From DAOUCP01 sp034432155 (GTDB lineage Bacteria > Chloroflexota > Anaerolineae > Epilineales > Epilineaceae): DNA of 32,174 bases. The position numbers were made by a program, and so were the translations under genes. The notes beneath the pieces are model-generated. The model saw only the letters and a program-made list of their open reading frames with translations. It did no database searches and was not told where the DNA came from. The stretch covers positions 1 through 32,174 of the forward strand of contig DAOUCP010000106.1 in NCBI GenBank assembly GCA_034432155.1, given 5' to 3'. Positions 22,896-29,755 of this stretch are shown one piece after another. How positions within the stretch are numbered: position 1 is the first letter of the stretch; every line of letters begins with the position of its first letter.

Positions 22896-23639
22896 ATGAG
22901 TCGATTCCAAGGCCGAACCGCCATCATCACCGGCGGTGCGCAAGGCATTGGCCGAGCCATCGCCGACCGCCTGGCCGCCGAAGGCGCCGCAGTGGTGATC
23001 GCGGATGTGAAGGCCGATCTTGCCGGCGAGGCCGCGGTGGCCATCGAGGCCCGCGGCAGCCAGGCACTCGCCGTGGCGACGGACGTGACAGACGCCGAGC
23101 AGGTGGCAGCTCTGGTCCAGAAGACGCTCGATCGCTTCGGCCGAATCGATATTCTCGTGAACAACGCCGGCACCACCCGGGACGGCCTCTTCCTGATGAT
23201 GCCGGAGGCCGACTGGGACCTGGTGATGATGGTGAATCTCAAGAGTGCCTACCTCGTCACCAAGGCCGTCGTGCGGTCCATGATGAAGCAGCGGTATGGC
23301 CGAATCGTGAGTATCTCCAGCGTGGCTGGCCTGTGCGGCAATGCCGGCCAGGCGAACTACGCCGCCTCGAAGGCGGGTCTTGTTGGCTTCACCAAAGCGC
23401 TGGCTAAGGAGCTGGGCCCGCGGGGCATCACGGTGAATGCCGTGGCGCCCGGGTTCGTGCGCACCGAGCTGACGCGCGAGCTGCCGGAGGCTTTGATTGC
23501 CAAGGCCGTCGAGTTGACGCCCTTGGGTCGACTGGGTACGGTGGACGACATCGCTGCCGCTGTTGCGTTCCTGGCCTCCGAAGACGCGGCCTTCGTGACC
23601 GGCCAGGTACTGCGCGTTGATGGCGGCATGATCTTCTAG
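22896..23639 (+). CDS. fabG: 3-oxoacyl-[acyl-carrier-protein] reductase
   Basis: A 247-residue short-chain dehydrogenase/reductase that uses NADPH to reduce beta-ketoacyl-ACP. The cofactor motif TGGAQGIG is at residues 12-19 and NNAG at 89-92. The catalytic Ser 142, Tyr 155 and Lys 159 are in SISSVAGLCGNAGQANYAASK-type order. The C-terminal VTGQVLRVDGGMIF is characteristic of FabG. AAAGGAAA precedes the ATG. Its position directly after fabD supports FabG over other SDR family members. Confidence 0.93.
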   Translation: MSRFQGRTAIITGGAQGIGRAIADRLAAEGAAVVIADVKADLAGEAAVAIEARGSQALAVATDVTDAEQVAALVQKTLDRFGRIDILVNNAGTTRDGLFLMMPEADWDLVMMVNLKSAYLVTKAVVRSMMKQRYGRIVSISSVAGLCGNAGQANYAASKAGLVGFTKALAKELGPRGITVNAVAPGFVRTELTRELPEALIAKAVELTPLGRLGTVDDIAAAVAFLASEDAAFVTGQVLRVDGGMIF

Positions 23640-23643
23640 GCCC

Positions 23644-24264
23644 ATGAAGGGGCGACGGCAAGCGCGTCGGGTGGCCCTCCAGGCGCTCTACGAGCTGGAC
23701 CTGACGCGCCACCTACCCGATCAAGTGCTGGCTGCCCGTGTCGAGAACCTGCGCGCCATGGCCGTGGCCGCCTATGCCCGGACGGCAGCCGAACGAGCGG
23801 CCTTCGAGTCCTGCCGCCAGGCGAACCCGGCGGCCGTTGGCGGTGTCCAGGAGGGTGAGCGGCTGGCCAACGACTACGGAATTGCCCCCGACCGGGCTCG
23901 TTTGCTGGCCCAATTGGTTGTTCGTCTTGCCGAGCAGATCGCCTACGTAGAGGCGCTGGTGCACGGCGTGGTGCGCCATCGAGCGGCCATTGACGCGGTG
24001 ATCGCACGTATCGCCCCCGAGTGGCCGGTGGACCAGATGGCGCCGGTGGATCGCAACGTGCTGCGCATCGCACTCTGGGAACTGGCCACCGGCTCGGCCC
24101 CGGAGCGGGTGGCGATTAGCGAAGCCGTCGAACTGGCCCGGGCATTCAGTGGTGAGGGGGCACGGCGCATGGTGAACGGCGCGCTGGGTGCGTATGTGGC
24201 TGGCACCGAGCGGCTCCGCCTCGTCGACTCGGCCGATCCTCTCCCGGCTTCGGAGGAGCCATGA
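23644..24264 (+). CDS. nusB: Transcription antitermination factor NusB
   Basis: A 206-residue NusB-type protein, longer than the usual 135-150. The N-terminus GRRQARRVALQALYELDLT and the C-terminal half (PVDQMAPVDRNVLRIALWEL, then ERVAISEAVELARAFSGEGARRMVNGALGA) are clear family matches. NusB with NusE binds boxA RNA in rRNA antitermination. The extra length is an insertion of about 50-60 residues in the middle (around 40-100). It begins four bases after the fabG stop. Its own end overlaps yggT as ATGA. Confidence 0.92.
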   Translation: MKGRRQARRVALQALYELDLTRHLPDQVLAARVENLRAMAVAAYARTAAERAAFESCRQANPAAVGGVQEGERLANDYGIAPDRARLLAQLVVRLAEQIAYVEALVHGVVRHRAAIDAVIARIAPEWPVDQMAPVDRNVLRIALWELATGSAPERVAISEAVELARAFSGEGARRMVNGALGAYVAGTERLRLVDSADPLPASEEP

Positions 24265-24524
24265 GCCCACTCAGGTTCGCCGACGCACTCCTGCTGGCGC
24301 TAGAGTTCGCCATTCTCGTCCGGGTGATTTGGTCGTGGGTGGACCGCAATCCTTTCTCCAGCCACCCGCTACGGCGTGGCTTGTGGCAGATTACCGAGCC
24401 ACTCCTGGAACCCATTCGACGGGTCGTGCCGCCTTTGGGCGGCGCTCTCGATCTCTCGCCTTGGATCGCTATCCTCATCCTGAACTTGCTGCGCCAGGTG
24501 CTCTACCGGGCGGCGATGGGCTAG
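24261..24524 (+). CDS. YggT family membrane protein
   Basis: An 87-residue YggT protein with two hydrophobic segments (about 6-25 and 66-83) flanking the conserved HPLRRGLWQITEPLLEPIRR motif. The family is membrane-bound and associated with cell division or osmotic tolerance in some bacteria, without a settled mechanism. It overlaps nusB by four bases. Confidence 0.88.
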   Translation: MSPLRFADALLLALEFAILVRVIWSWVDRNPFSSHPLRRGLWQITEPLLEPIRRVVPPLGGALDLSPWIAILILNLLRQVLYRAAMG

Positions 24525-24528
24525 ACGT

Positions 24529-24831
24529 GTGGCATCCCACAGGGGAGGAGCAGCCGACCAGACGGTCCTCGCGGTGTGGCTGCAGCCGGGAGCGGCCTGC
24601 GACGAGCTGGTCGGCTGGCAGGACGAGGCCCTTCGCATAAGGGTGGCAGCGCCGCCCGTCGCTGGACAGGCCAACAAGGCCCTCGTCAAGCTGCTGGCCA
24701 CGTGGCTGGAGGTTTCGCCGAGCCAGCTCGCGATCCTGCGCGGTCGGACCTCGCGGCGCAAGCTCATCCGCATCACCGGTGTCTCGGCCGCGGAGCTGCA
24801 AGCCCGCCTGGACGACCTGGGGCGAAGCTAA
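24529..24831 (+). CDS. DUF167 (YggU) family protein
   Basis: A 100-residue YggU/DUF167 protein of unknown biochemical role. The signature VWLQPGAACDELVGW, then LRIRVAAPPVAGQANKALVK and SQLAILRGRTSRRKLIRI are diagnostic. It starts with GTG at 24529, four bases after yggT. The yggT-DUF167 pairing is common. It is the last gene of the plus-strand series and faces the winged-helix regulator gene across a 115-base gap. Confidence 0.9.
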   Translation: MASHRGGAADQTVLAVWLQPGAACDELVGWQDEALRIRVAAPPVAGQANKALVKLLATWLEVSPSQLAILRGRTSRRKLIRITGVSAAELQARLDDLGRS

Positions 24832-24946
24832 TCCCGGCCGCGGCGAGCCGGGCCGCGGCGAGGTGACCGATGCCGTACCGACCCGGGCTGCGGCGTCACA
24901 CCGATCGCCAGCCCCGCGGTAGCGACGATAGGGCTCCGGAGTGGTC

Positions 24947-25321
24947 CTAGCGCTGCCGACGGTGCGGCTCGACCGCGGACAGTGGCCGCAGCACGTAGCC
25001 CACGCCGCGCACGGTGTGGAGATTGGCCGGACTGCGAACGTCGGCCTCCAGCTTGCCTCGTAGCCAGTGCACGTGCACCTCGAGGGTGCGCGTGTCGTCC
25101 GTGTCTTCCGTGTCCCAGACGACCTTCATGAGGTACCGGCGGGTCAGCACGTGGCCGACGTGTTGGATGAAGGTCGCCAGCAGGCGGCATTCCTTCGGGG
25201 TGAGGAGCTGCACCCGGTCGCCGTGGCTGAGGGTGCGGTGCTCGGTGTCCAGGAGAAAGGGACCGTAGTGCAAGATCCCGGGGCGGTCCGGCGGGTCGGC
25301 TTGCCGATGGCGCTCAGCCAT
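24947..25321 (-). CDS. Winged-helix (OmpR/PhoB-type) DNA-binding protein without receiver domain
   Basis: A 124-residue protein consisting almost entirely of an OmpR/PhoB C-terminal winged helix: LTPKECRLLATFIQHVGHVL (about 40-59), RRYLMKVVWD, the recognition helix region TRTLEVHVHWLRGKLEAD, and the wing TVRGVGYVLRP. A normal response regulator would have a receiver domain of about 120 residues before this; none is encoded. The true start is the ATG at 25321, because upstream in-frame sequence is a shadow of the preceding gene. It overlaps that gene's stop by eight bases. The regulated genes and input signal are unknown. Confidence 0.85.
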   Translation of the reverse strand: MAERHRQADPPDRPGILHYGPFLLDTEHRTLSHGDRVQLLTPKECRLLATFIQHVGHVLTRRYLMKVVWDTEDTDDTRTLEVHVHWLRGKLEADVRSPANLHTVRGVGYVLRPLSAVEPHRRQR

Positions 25322-26012
25322 GGAGGATCCGTCCGCAGCCAGGACAGAACACCAGTTGATCGCCGGTGAGAGCCAGATTGCGCGTATTGCGTGGCAGTTC
25401 CATCCCGCAGTCGGCGCAGCCCTCGGGCCCGATGACCGCCACCGCCCGTCCCCCCTTGCTGCGCCGCAGCCGCTCATAGACCGCCAGGTCGGCCGGCGAC
25501 ACCAGGGCCACGAGGGACTCGCGCTCGGCATCCAGGCGCTGCATCGTTGCTGCCAGCGATTGCTGCTCGCGGCCGAGCGAGCTAACCGTCTGTTGCCAAT
25601 CGGCCTCGAGCTCGGCGACCTCGCGCTGTCGCGCCTGGCAGGCGGCCAAGGCGTCGTCCCGGGCCAGAAGCCGTTCCAGGGTGCGATCGTCCAGGCTGCC
25701 CAGTTGCCGCCGCAGTTGCGCCACTTCGCGCTGCAGGCTCTGCAGCTCTTTGGGTGATCGGGTCGCGCCCTGGTAAAGAACCGTTTCCTCGGCGGCAATG
25801 CGGTCCTTGAGGGTCTGGCGCTCCAGATCCAGCAACCGCAACTGACGATCGATCTCGGCGAGCGCGGCCTCGGCGGCCTGAGCTGCCTGGCGGGCGGCTG
25901 CGATGGAGCCGCCGGCGGCCAGCGTTGCCGACACCCGCTCATGCCGCCGTGCTGCTTCTTCACGCTTCAGGTCGAGCTGTTGAAGACGCAGGAGATTGCT
26001 CGTTCGGGCCAT
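25314..26012 (-). CDS. Zinc-ribbon coiled-coil protein (C4-type, CdsZ-like)
   Basis: A 232-residue protein. About 170 residues of coiled coil (LLRLQQLDLKREEAARRHER at the start; long Glu/Gln/Arg/Leu heptads after) end in a C4 zinc ribbon, GCADCGMEL ... FCPGCGRIL. Proteins of this build are widespread in Gram-positive-type bacteria and Chloroflexota and are thought to bind nucleic acid; specific function is unclear. A strong GAGGAGG lies before the ATG, and a good promoter is at 26055-26083. It overlaps the downstream winged-helix gene by eight bases (ATGGCTGA). Confidence 0.88.
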   Translation of the reverse strand: MARTSNLLRLQQLDLKREEAARRHERVSATLAAGGSIAAARQAAQAAEAALAEIDRQLRLLDLERQTLKDRIAAEETVLYQGATRSPKELQSLQREVAQLRRQLGSLDDRTLERLLARDDALAACQARQREVAELEADWQQTVSSLGREQQSLAATMQRLDAERESLVALVSPADLAVYERLRRSKGGRAVAVIGPEGCADCGMELPRNTRNLALTGDQLVFCPGCGRILHG

Positions 26013-26054
26013 GCCGCCTCCTCGCGACTGCCGCCCCTGGCTCGGCGGACAGGG

Positions 26055-26083
26055 ATTGTACCGGCGCTCGCGGCAGCCGGCAA
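26055..26083 (-). promoter_or_regulatory. Promoter of the zinc-ribbon / winged-helix operon
   Basis: Minus strand: TTGCCG (26078-26083), a 17-base spacer and TACAAT (26055-26060). Leader about 36 bases with a strong Shine-Dalgarno sequence. Confidence 0.65.
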
Positions 26084-26102
26084 TGCGCTGGCCCTGCCGC
26101 GC

Positions 26103-26131
26103 TTGACCGTCTCCGGGGTGCGGGCTATCGT
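26103..26131 (+). promoter_or_regulatory. Promoter of comF-hpf-phosphatase
   Basis: TTGACC (26103-26108), a 17-base spacer and TATCGT (26126-26131). Predicted leader about 30 bases before the comF ATG. Confidence 0.6.
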
Positions 26132-26167
26132 TAGCGCGCCTCTGCGCCGACGGCCGAGGGCTGAGGG

Positions 26168-26989
26168 ATGTGGCGGTTGCTCTGGGCCGCGGTCGTAGAC
26201 AGTTTGTTTGCGCCTCGGTGCTTGGGGCCGAACTGTGGGGCCCCGGGCCGCTGGCTATGCGAGCGCTGTCTGTCGTTGGTGGCGCCTCTCCCGGAGCCGC
26301 TGTGCGGACGGTGCGGAGTGCCAGTCGTGAATGCCGGGTGGTGCATTCGCTGTGCCACGCACGAGCCGCCCTTCGAGCGCGCGGTGGCCGCCGGGCGCTT
26401 CGATGGTGTGCTCAGGGAGGCTATCCACGCGTTGAAGTACCGCCGGCTCACCGCCGTGGCGGCGCCGCTGGGCCTTCTTGCGGCCGAGACCTTCGGGCAG
26501 CCGCCGCCGGACGCTGTGGTGGTGCCCGTGCCGGCGCATGGCCAGCGGGTTCGGGAACGGGGGGTCGATCATGCCCGCCAGATTGCCGAAGCGGTGGCCA
26601 GGCAGTGGGACCGGCCTTGCATGCCGAGTCTCTTACGACGGACCCGCGACACCCGTCCGCAGACGGGGCTCACGGCCAGGCAGCGCCAGGCAAACGTGGC
26701 CGGCGCCTTCGCAGCATCGCCTCTCGAAGGCGCCGCCGTGGTGCTGGTCGACGATGTGATGACCAGTGGCGCGACAGCGTCAAGCTGCGCCGCTGCCCTG
26801 TTGGTAGCTGGCACCGAGGCGGTGCACGTCTGCACCGTGGCTCGGGCGATGGGCCGTGGCGAGCGATGGCCGTCGGTGGTGGCCGGTGGGGGACGGATTC
26901 CGATGGCGAGGCGGGAGCAACGGGCCGCGATGGGATGTGGCTCTGTGTCGGCGCACCGCCGGCGCCTCTGCGTGGACGAAGGAGCGTAG
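26168..26989 (+). CDS. ComF family phosphoribosyltransferase-like protein
   Basis: A 273-residue ComF-type protein. The N-terminus has the zinc-finger cysteines (APRCLGPNCG, LCERC, LCGRCGVPV, WCIRC). They are followed by a type I phosphoribosyltransferase domain with VVPVPAHGQRVRERGVDHA and the PRPP loop VVLVDDVMTSGATA. ComF supports DNA uptake in naturally transformable species, but many carriers are not known to be competent. After the normal end near TVAR there is an Arg/Gly-rich extension of about 45 residues of no recognisable kind. GAGGG precedes the ATG. The hpf gene starts two bases after the stop. Confidence 0.9.
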   Translation: MWRLLWAAVVDSLFAPRCLGPNCGAPGRWLCERCLSLVAPLPEPLCGRCGVPVVNAGWCIRCATHEPPFERAVAAGRFDGVLREAIHALKYRRLTAVAAPLGLLAAETFGQPPPDAVVVPVPAHGQRVRERGVDHARQIAEAVARQWDRPCMPSLLRRTRDTRPQTGLTARQRQANVAGAFAASPLEGAAVVLVDDVMTSGATASSCAAALLVAGTEAVHVCTVARAMGRGERWPSVVAGGGRIPMARREQRAAMGCGSVSAHRRRLCVDEGA

Positions 26990-26991
26990 CG

Positions 26992-27543
26992 ATGGAAGTG
27001 GAGCTGTCGGCCAGGCGTTTCGAACTGACGGATGCGGTACGTCGCTATGTCGAGCGCAAGGTGGGGAGACTGGACCGCTACTTGCCCGACATCGAGGCGG
27101 CGCGCGTGGAGCTATCGCGGGTCAGCATTCGCAGCAAGGGGGACGTGTATGCCGCGCAGGTGACGGCCTTTGTGGATCGGGCGGTGTTGCGGGCCGAGGA
27201 GGTCAACGCCGACCTCCTGGCGGCCATCGATTTGTCGGCAGAGAAGATGCATCGCCAGATCGAGCGCTACAAGGGAAAGCGGCAGCGCCGGTGGACGGGA
27301 CGCGCCGAACCGGTGCTGACCGAAGGCGGGGACGAATTGGCGGGCGACGAGGAATCGCCGCTCATCGTCCGCCGCAAGCGCTTTGAGCTGTCCCCCATGA
27401 CCGAGGGCGAGGCCGCCGAGCAGCTCGAACTCTTGGGTCACGATTTCTTCCTGTTTCTCAATGCCGACACGGGCAGCATCAACGTCCTGTACCGGCGTCG
27501 GGATGGCCAGCTGGGCTTGCTGGAGGCCGCACCGGGACGATGA
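26992..27543 (+). CDS. hpf: Ribosome hibernation-promoting factor, long form
   Basis: A 183-residue long HPF that dimerises 70S ribosomes into inactive 100S particles in stationary phase. The N-terminal domain VELSARRFELTDAVRRYVERK, with AIDLSAEKMHRQIERYKGK, binds the ribosome. The C-terminal dimerisation domain is IVRRKRFELSPMTEGEAAEQ through FFLFLNADTGSINVLYRRRDG. AAGGAG lies 7 bases before the ATG at 26992. A longer open frame upstream is only comF read out of frame. Its stop overlaps the phosphatase start as ATGA. Confidence 0.95.
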   Translation: MEVELSARRFELTDAVRRYVERKVGRLDRYLPDIEAARVELSRVSIRSKGDVYAAQVTAFVDRAVLRAEEVNADLLAAIDLSAEKMHRQIERYKGKRQRRWTGRAEPVLTEGGDELAGDEESPLIVRRKRFELSPMTEGEAAEQLELLGHDFFLFLNADTGSINVLYRRRDGQLGLLEAAPGR

Positions 27544-28010
27544 GGGAGCGCTCGCGGCGGGTGCTGGTGGTCTGCACTGCCAACCTGTGCCGCTCACCGA
27601 TGGCCGAGGCCCTCATCCGCCTTGAGGCCGAGCGGTGCGCCATGACCGGCTCGCTGGCCGTCTCCTCGGCGGGCACCTGGGTGAATGGCGGGCGAGAGCC
27701 GCCCGCGGCGATGGTCCAAGTCATGGCCGAGCTGGGGATAGACGTGCAAGGGCGGCAGCGGCGGGAGGTGACAGCCGAGCTGATCGAGTCTAGCGACCTC
27801 GTGCTCGTCATGACGGGCTCGCAGCGCGAGGCGCTGGAGACCGAGTTCCCGTCGGCTCGGGGCAAGGTGCGGCTCATCAGCTCCCTCGGGGGCTTGGAGT
27901 ACGACATCGCGGATCCGATCGGCGGCGACGTCGACGACTACCGCGCCACCGCCCGGGAGCTGGCGCGGCTGATCCAGGCCGGTTGGTCGATCATTGCCGG
28001 CGACGCCTGA
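27540..28010 (+). CDS. Low-molecular-weight protein phosphatase
   Basis: A 156-residue LMW-PTP. The P-loop VCTANLCRSP has nucleophile Cys 12 and Arg 18; the general acid is Asp 125 in DIADPIGG. In the arginine phosphatase YwlE the fifth loop residue is Thr (CTGNTCRS); here it is Leu, which points to phosphotyrosine rather than phosphoarginine. The gene is coupled to hpf and convergent with glycosyltransferase genes, although such phosphatases often control polysaccharide export. Its TGA abuts the TGA of the opposing gene within a palindrome. Confidence 0.9.
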   Translation: MRERSRRVLVVCTANLCRSPMAEALIRLEAERCAMTGSLAVSSAGTWVNGGREPPAAMVQVMAELGIDVQGRQRREVTAELIESSDLVLVMTGSQREALETEFPSARGKVRLISSLGGLEYDIADPIGGDVDDYRATARELARLIQAGWSIIAGDA

Positions 28011-28017
28011 TCAGGCG
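28004..28017. other. 14-base perfect palindrome holding two convergent stop codons
   Basis: CGCCTGATCAGGCG is a perfect palindrome centred exactly between the stop codons (TGA on each strand) of the phosphatase and the glycosyltransferase. It has no loop or T run, so it is not a standard terminator. Confidence 0.6.
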
Positions 28018-28775
28018 GTGGTCTCCGCCAGTCGCTGTCGCAGCCGACGCAGCGTCCAAAACTCCCAGTAGGCCATCGAGGCGGCCAGTCGCAGACCCAG
28101 GAGGCCGTCGCGCCAGCCGTCGAGCAGCCAGAAGCGGCGGTGAAACTCGCGCAGCGGCTGCAGAATGAGGTGACGGACGCGCGGCCGAGGGCCGCGGGCC
28201 GCGCGGCGGGCAGCCTCCAGCTCGGCGTAGTCCCGTTGTCGAGCCGCGAACTCGGCGAAGCTGTCGTAGTTCAGGTGGATGAGCGGCGTCTCCAGGTAGC
28301 CGGTCGGACCGTCGACCTGGGCCACTTCGTGCACCGCGCGCTCCGCATCGTACCTGGCGCGCTCCACACAGAGCAGCCGAAGCTGGAAATCCGGCCACCA
28401 GCCGCCGCCCTGCAGGCGATGACCCCAGAAGTAGTTGTGGCGTGGGATCCAGTAGCCGAAGGCCTTGGGCGCTTCCAGTGTCCGCCGAATCTCGTCGGCC
28501 AGGCCCGCGGGGACGCGTTCGTCAGCATCCACGAATAGGAGCCAAGGGGTGGCAACGCGCGACAGGGCGTGAGCGCGTTGTATGGAGAAGTTGGCGAAGG
28601 GGTGCGTCTCCACTCGGGCCCCAGCGGCGCGGGCGATCTCCGTGGTGCCGTCGGTGCTGCCCGAATCCAGGACGAATACTTCGTCGGCCCAACCGAGGGT
28701 GGCCAGGCAATCCGGCAGATGACGCTCCTCGTCTCGCGCCAGCACGACGGCCGTCACCCCGGAGCGAGCGTTCAC
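28011..28775 (-). CDS. Glycosyltransferase family 2 protein (WaaE/KdtX-like)
   Basis: A 254-residue GT-A fold glycosyltransferase. The N-terminus VTAVVLARDEERHLPDCLA, DEVFVLDSGSTDGTTEIA and the DxD-type LLFVDADERVP are typical. The WaaE/KdtX-like signature follows: YWIPRHNYFWGHRLQGGGWWPD, FQLRLL and the VHEVAQVDG block. It probably transfers a sugar from a nucleotide donor onto an envelope glycan on the cytoplasmic face; donor and acceptor are unknown. It starts with GTG at 28775, overlapping the stop of the preceding glycosyltransferase (GTGA). Longer upstream sequence is a shadow of that gene. Confidence 0.9.
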   Translation of the reverse strand: MNARSGVTAVVLARDEERHLPDCLATLGWADEVFVLDSGSTDGTTEIARAAGARVETHPFANFSIQRAHALSRVATPWLLFVDADERVPAGLADEIRRTLEAPKAFGYWIPRHNYFWGHRLQGGGWWPDFQLRLLCVERARYDAERAVHEVAQVDGPTGYLETPLIHLNYDSFAEFAARQRDYAELEAARRAARGPRPRVRHLILQPLREFHRRFWLLDGWRDGLLGLRLAASMAYWEFWTLRRLRQRLAETTA

Positions 28776-29755
28776 GGCGCGAAGATCGCTCGGTAAGCCC
28801 GACTGCGGCGCTCGCGCTCCTCGGCCCCGAGTCTGCCGCGCCGGGTCGCCAGACCATCGGCCAGCGCTCGCAGCCGGAATCCGGCAGCCAGGGCCCCTCG
28901 GCTGATCGGGCGCTGCCAGGCTGGCCAGTGCTTGTCGACCAGTCGCAGCCGACTGCGCCACAACTGGACGAACGTCGCCTCTCGGGTCTGCTGGGTGCTT
29001 GCCCCGGCGTGATGCACCACGTGCGCCTGGGGCACGCAGAGGCAGTGGTAGCCGGCCTGCCGGAAGCGCAGACACCAGTCGATCTCCTCGCAGTACAGGA
29101 AGAAGTCGGCGTCCAGAAGCCCGACCCGCGCCGCTGCCGTAGCGGAGACGAGGAGGCAGGCACCTAGCGGGAAGTCGACCACGAAGGGGTCGCCCCGCTC
29201 GTACGCCCGCCGGGGATAGCGCCCGTTGAGCGGACTGTCGTACAGCCGGGCCACGGGGAAGAGGTCAAACCACCACTGGAGCAGGCCCGGGAAGCGGAAG
29301 GCGCTGTGCTGGAAACGACCGTCGGCATAGCAAAGCTGCGGACCGGCGACCGCCGCACCCGGATCGGCGGCCAAGGCGGCCGTCAGGTGTTCCAGAGCGT
29401 GCGGTTGCAGCTCGGCATCGGGGTTCAGCAGCAGCCAGAAGCGGTGCGGGACCGGGTTCGTCTGCCAGCCGGCGAGGACGCGGTTATTGGCGGCCGCGAA
29501 GCCCACGTTGCGCTCCAGGGCGAGCAACCTGGCGCCCGGATAGCGCGCCGCGACCGTTTCGGGGCTGCCGTCGCGGGAGGCGTTATCCACGACACAGACC
29601 TCGGCCTTCCATGGGCCGCGATCCAGTTCGGCAAACAGCGCGGCCAGACACCGCTCGAGGAGCGGGCGCGTGTTGTAACTGACGATCGCCACTCCCAGGG
29701 TGGAGCCAGCGTCTGGGAGAGGGTCAGTACTCGATGGTGATGCGCTGTTCGCCAT
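28772..29755 (-). CDS. Glycosyltransferase family 2 protein (rhamnosyltransferase-like)
   Basis: A 327-residue GT2 enzyme. Motifs are VAIVSYNTRPLLERCLAAL, VCVVDNASRDGSPETVA, the DxD-like LLLNPDAELQP and the acceptor-side DADFFLYCEEIDWCLRFRQA followed by HHAGAST. This pattern is typical of rhamnosyl- or other sugar transferases acting on surface polysaccharide. The ATG at 29755 gives about 17 residues before the first strand and overlaps the repeat-containing lipoprotein gene by 32 bases. No Shine-Dalgarno sequence is clear, so translation probably relies on coupling. Substrate unknown. Confidence 0.88.
   Translation of the reverse strand: MANSASPSSTDPLPDAGSTLGVAIVSYNTRPLLERCLAALFAELDRGPWKAEVCVVDNASRDGSPETVAARYPGARLLALERNVGFAAANNRVLAGWQTNPVPHRFWLLLNPDAELQPHALEHLTAALAADPGAAVAGPQLCYADGRFQHSAFRFPGLLQWWFDLFPVARLYDSPLNGRYPRRAYERGDPFVVDFPLGACLLVSATAAARVGLLDADFFLYCEEIDWCLRFRQAGYHCLCVPQAHVVHHAGASTQQTREATFVQLWRSRLRLVDKHWPAWQRPISRGALAAGFRLRALADGLATRRGRLGAEERERRSRAYRAIFAP

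Noticed and set aside
21845..23242. 465-residue minus-strand open frame opposite fabD and fabG
   Set aside because: Catalytic motifs of FabD and FabG are on the plus strand; the opposite frame is compositional.
21599..24264. Complete fatty-acid synthesis cluster
   Set aside because: Only fabD and fabG are present; plsX, fabH, acpP and fabF were looked for between rpmF and nusB and are absent, and their presence elsewhere in the genome cannot be judged.
24836..24862. 12-base direct repeat, two copies with a 15-base period after the DUF167 stop
   Set aside because: Only two short GC-rich copies; not enough to call a third gene-end repeat array.
25322..25963. N-terminal extension of the winged-helix gene
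   Set aside because: This stretch is the zinc-ribbon coiled-coil gene read in another frame; a response-regulator receiver domain is not encoded there.
26170..26991. Long N-terminal extension of HPF
   Set aside because: It is comF read in another frame; HPF homology and a Shine-Dalgarno sequence begin at 26992.
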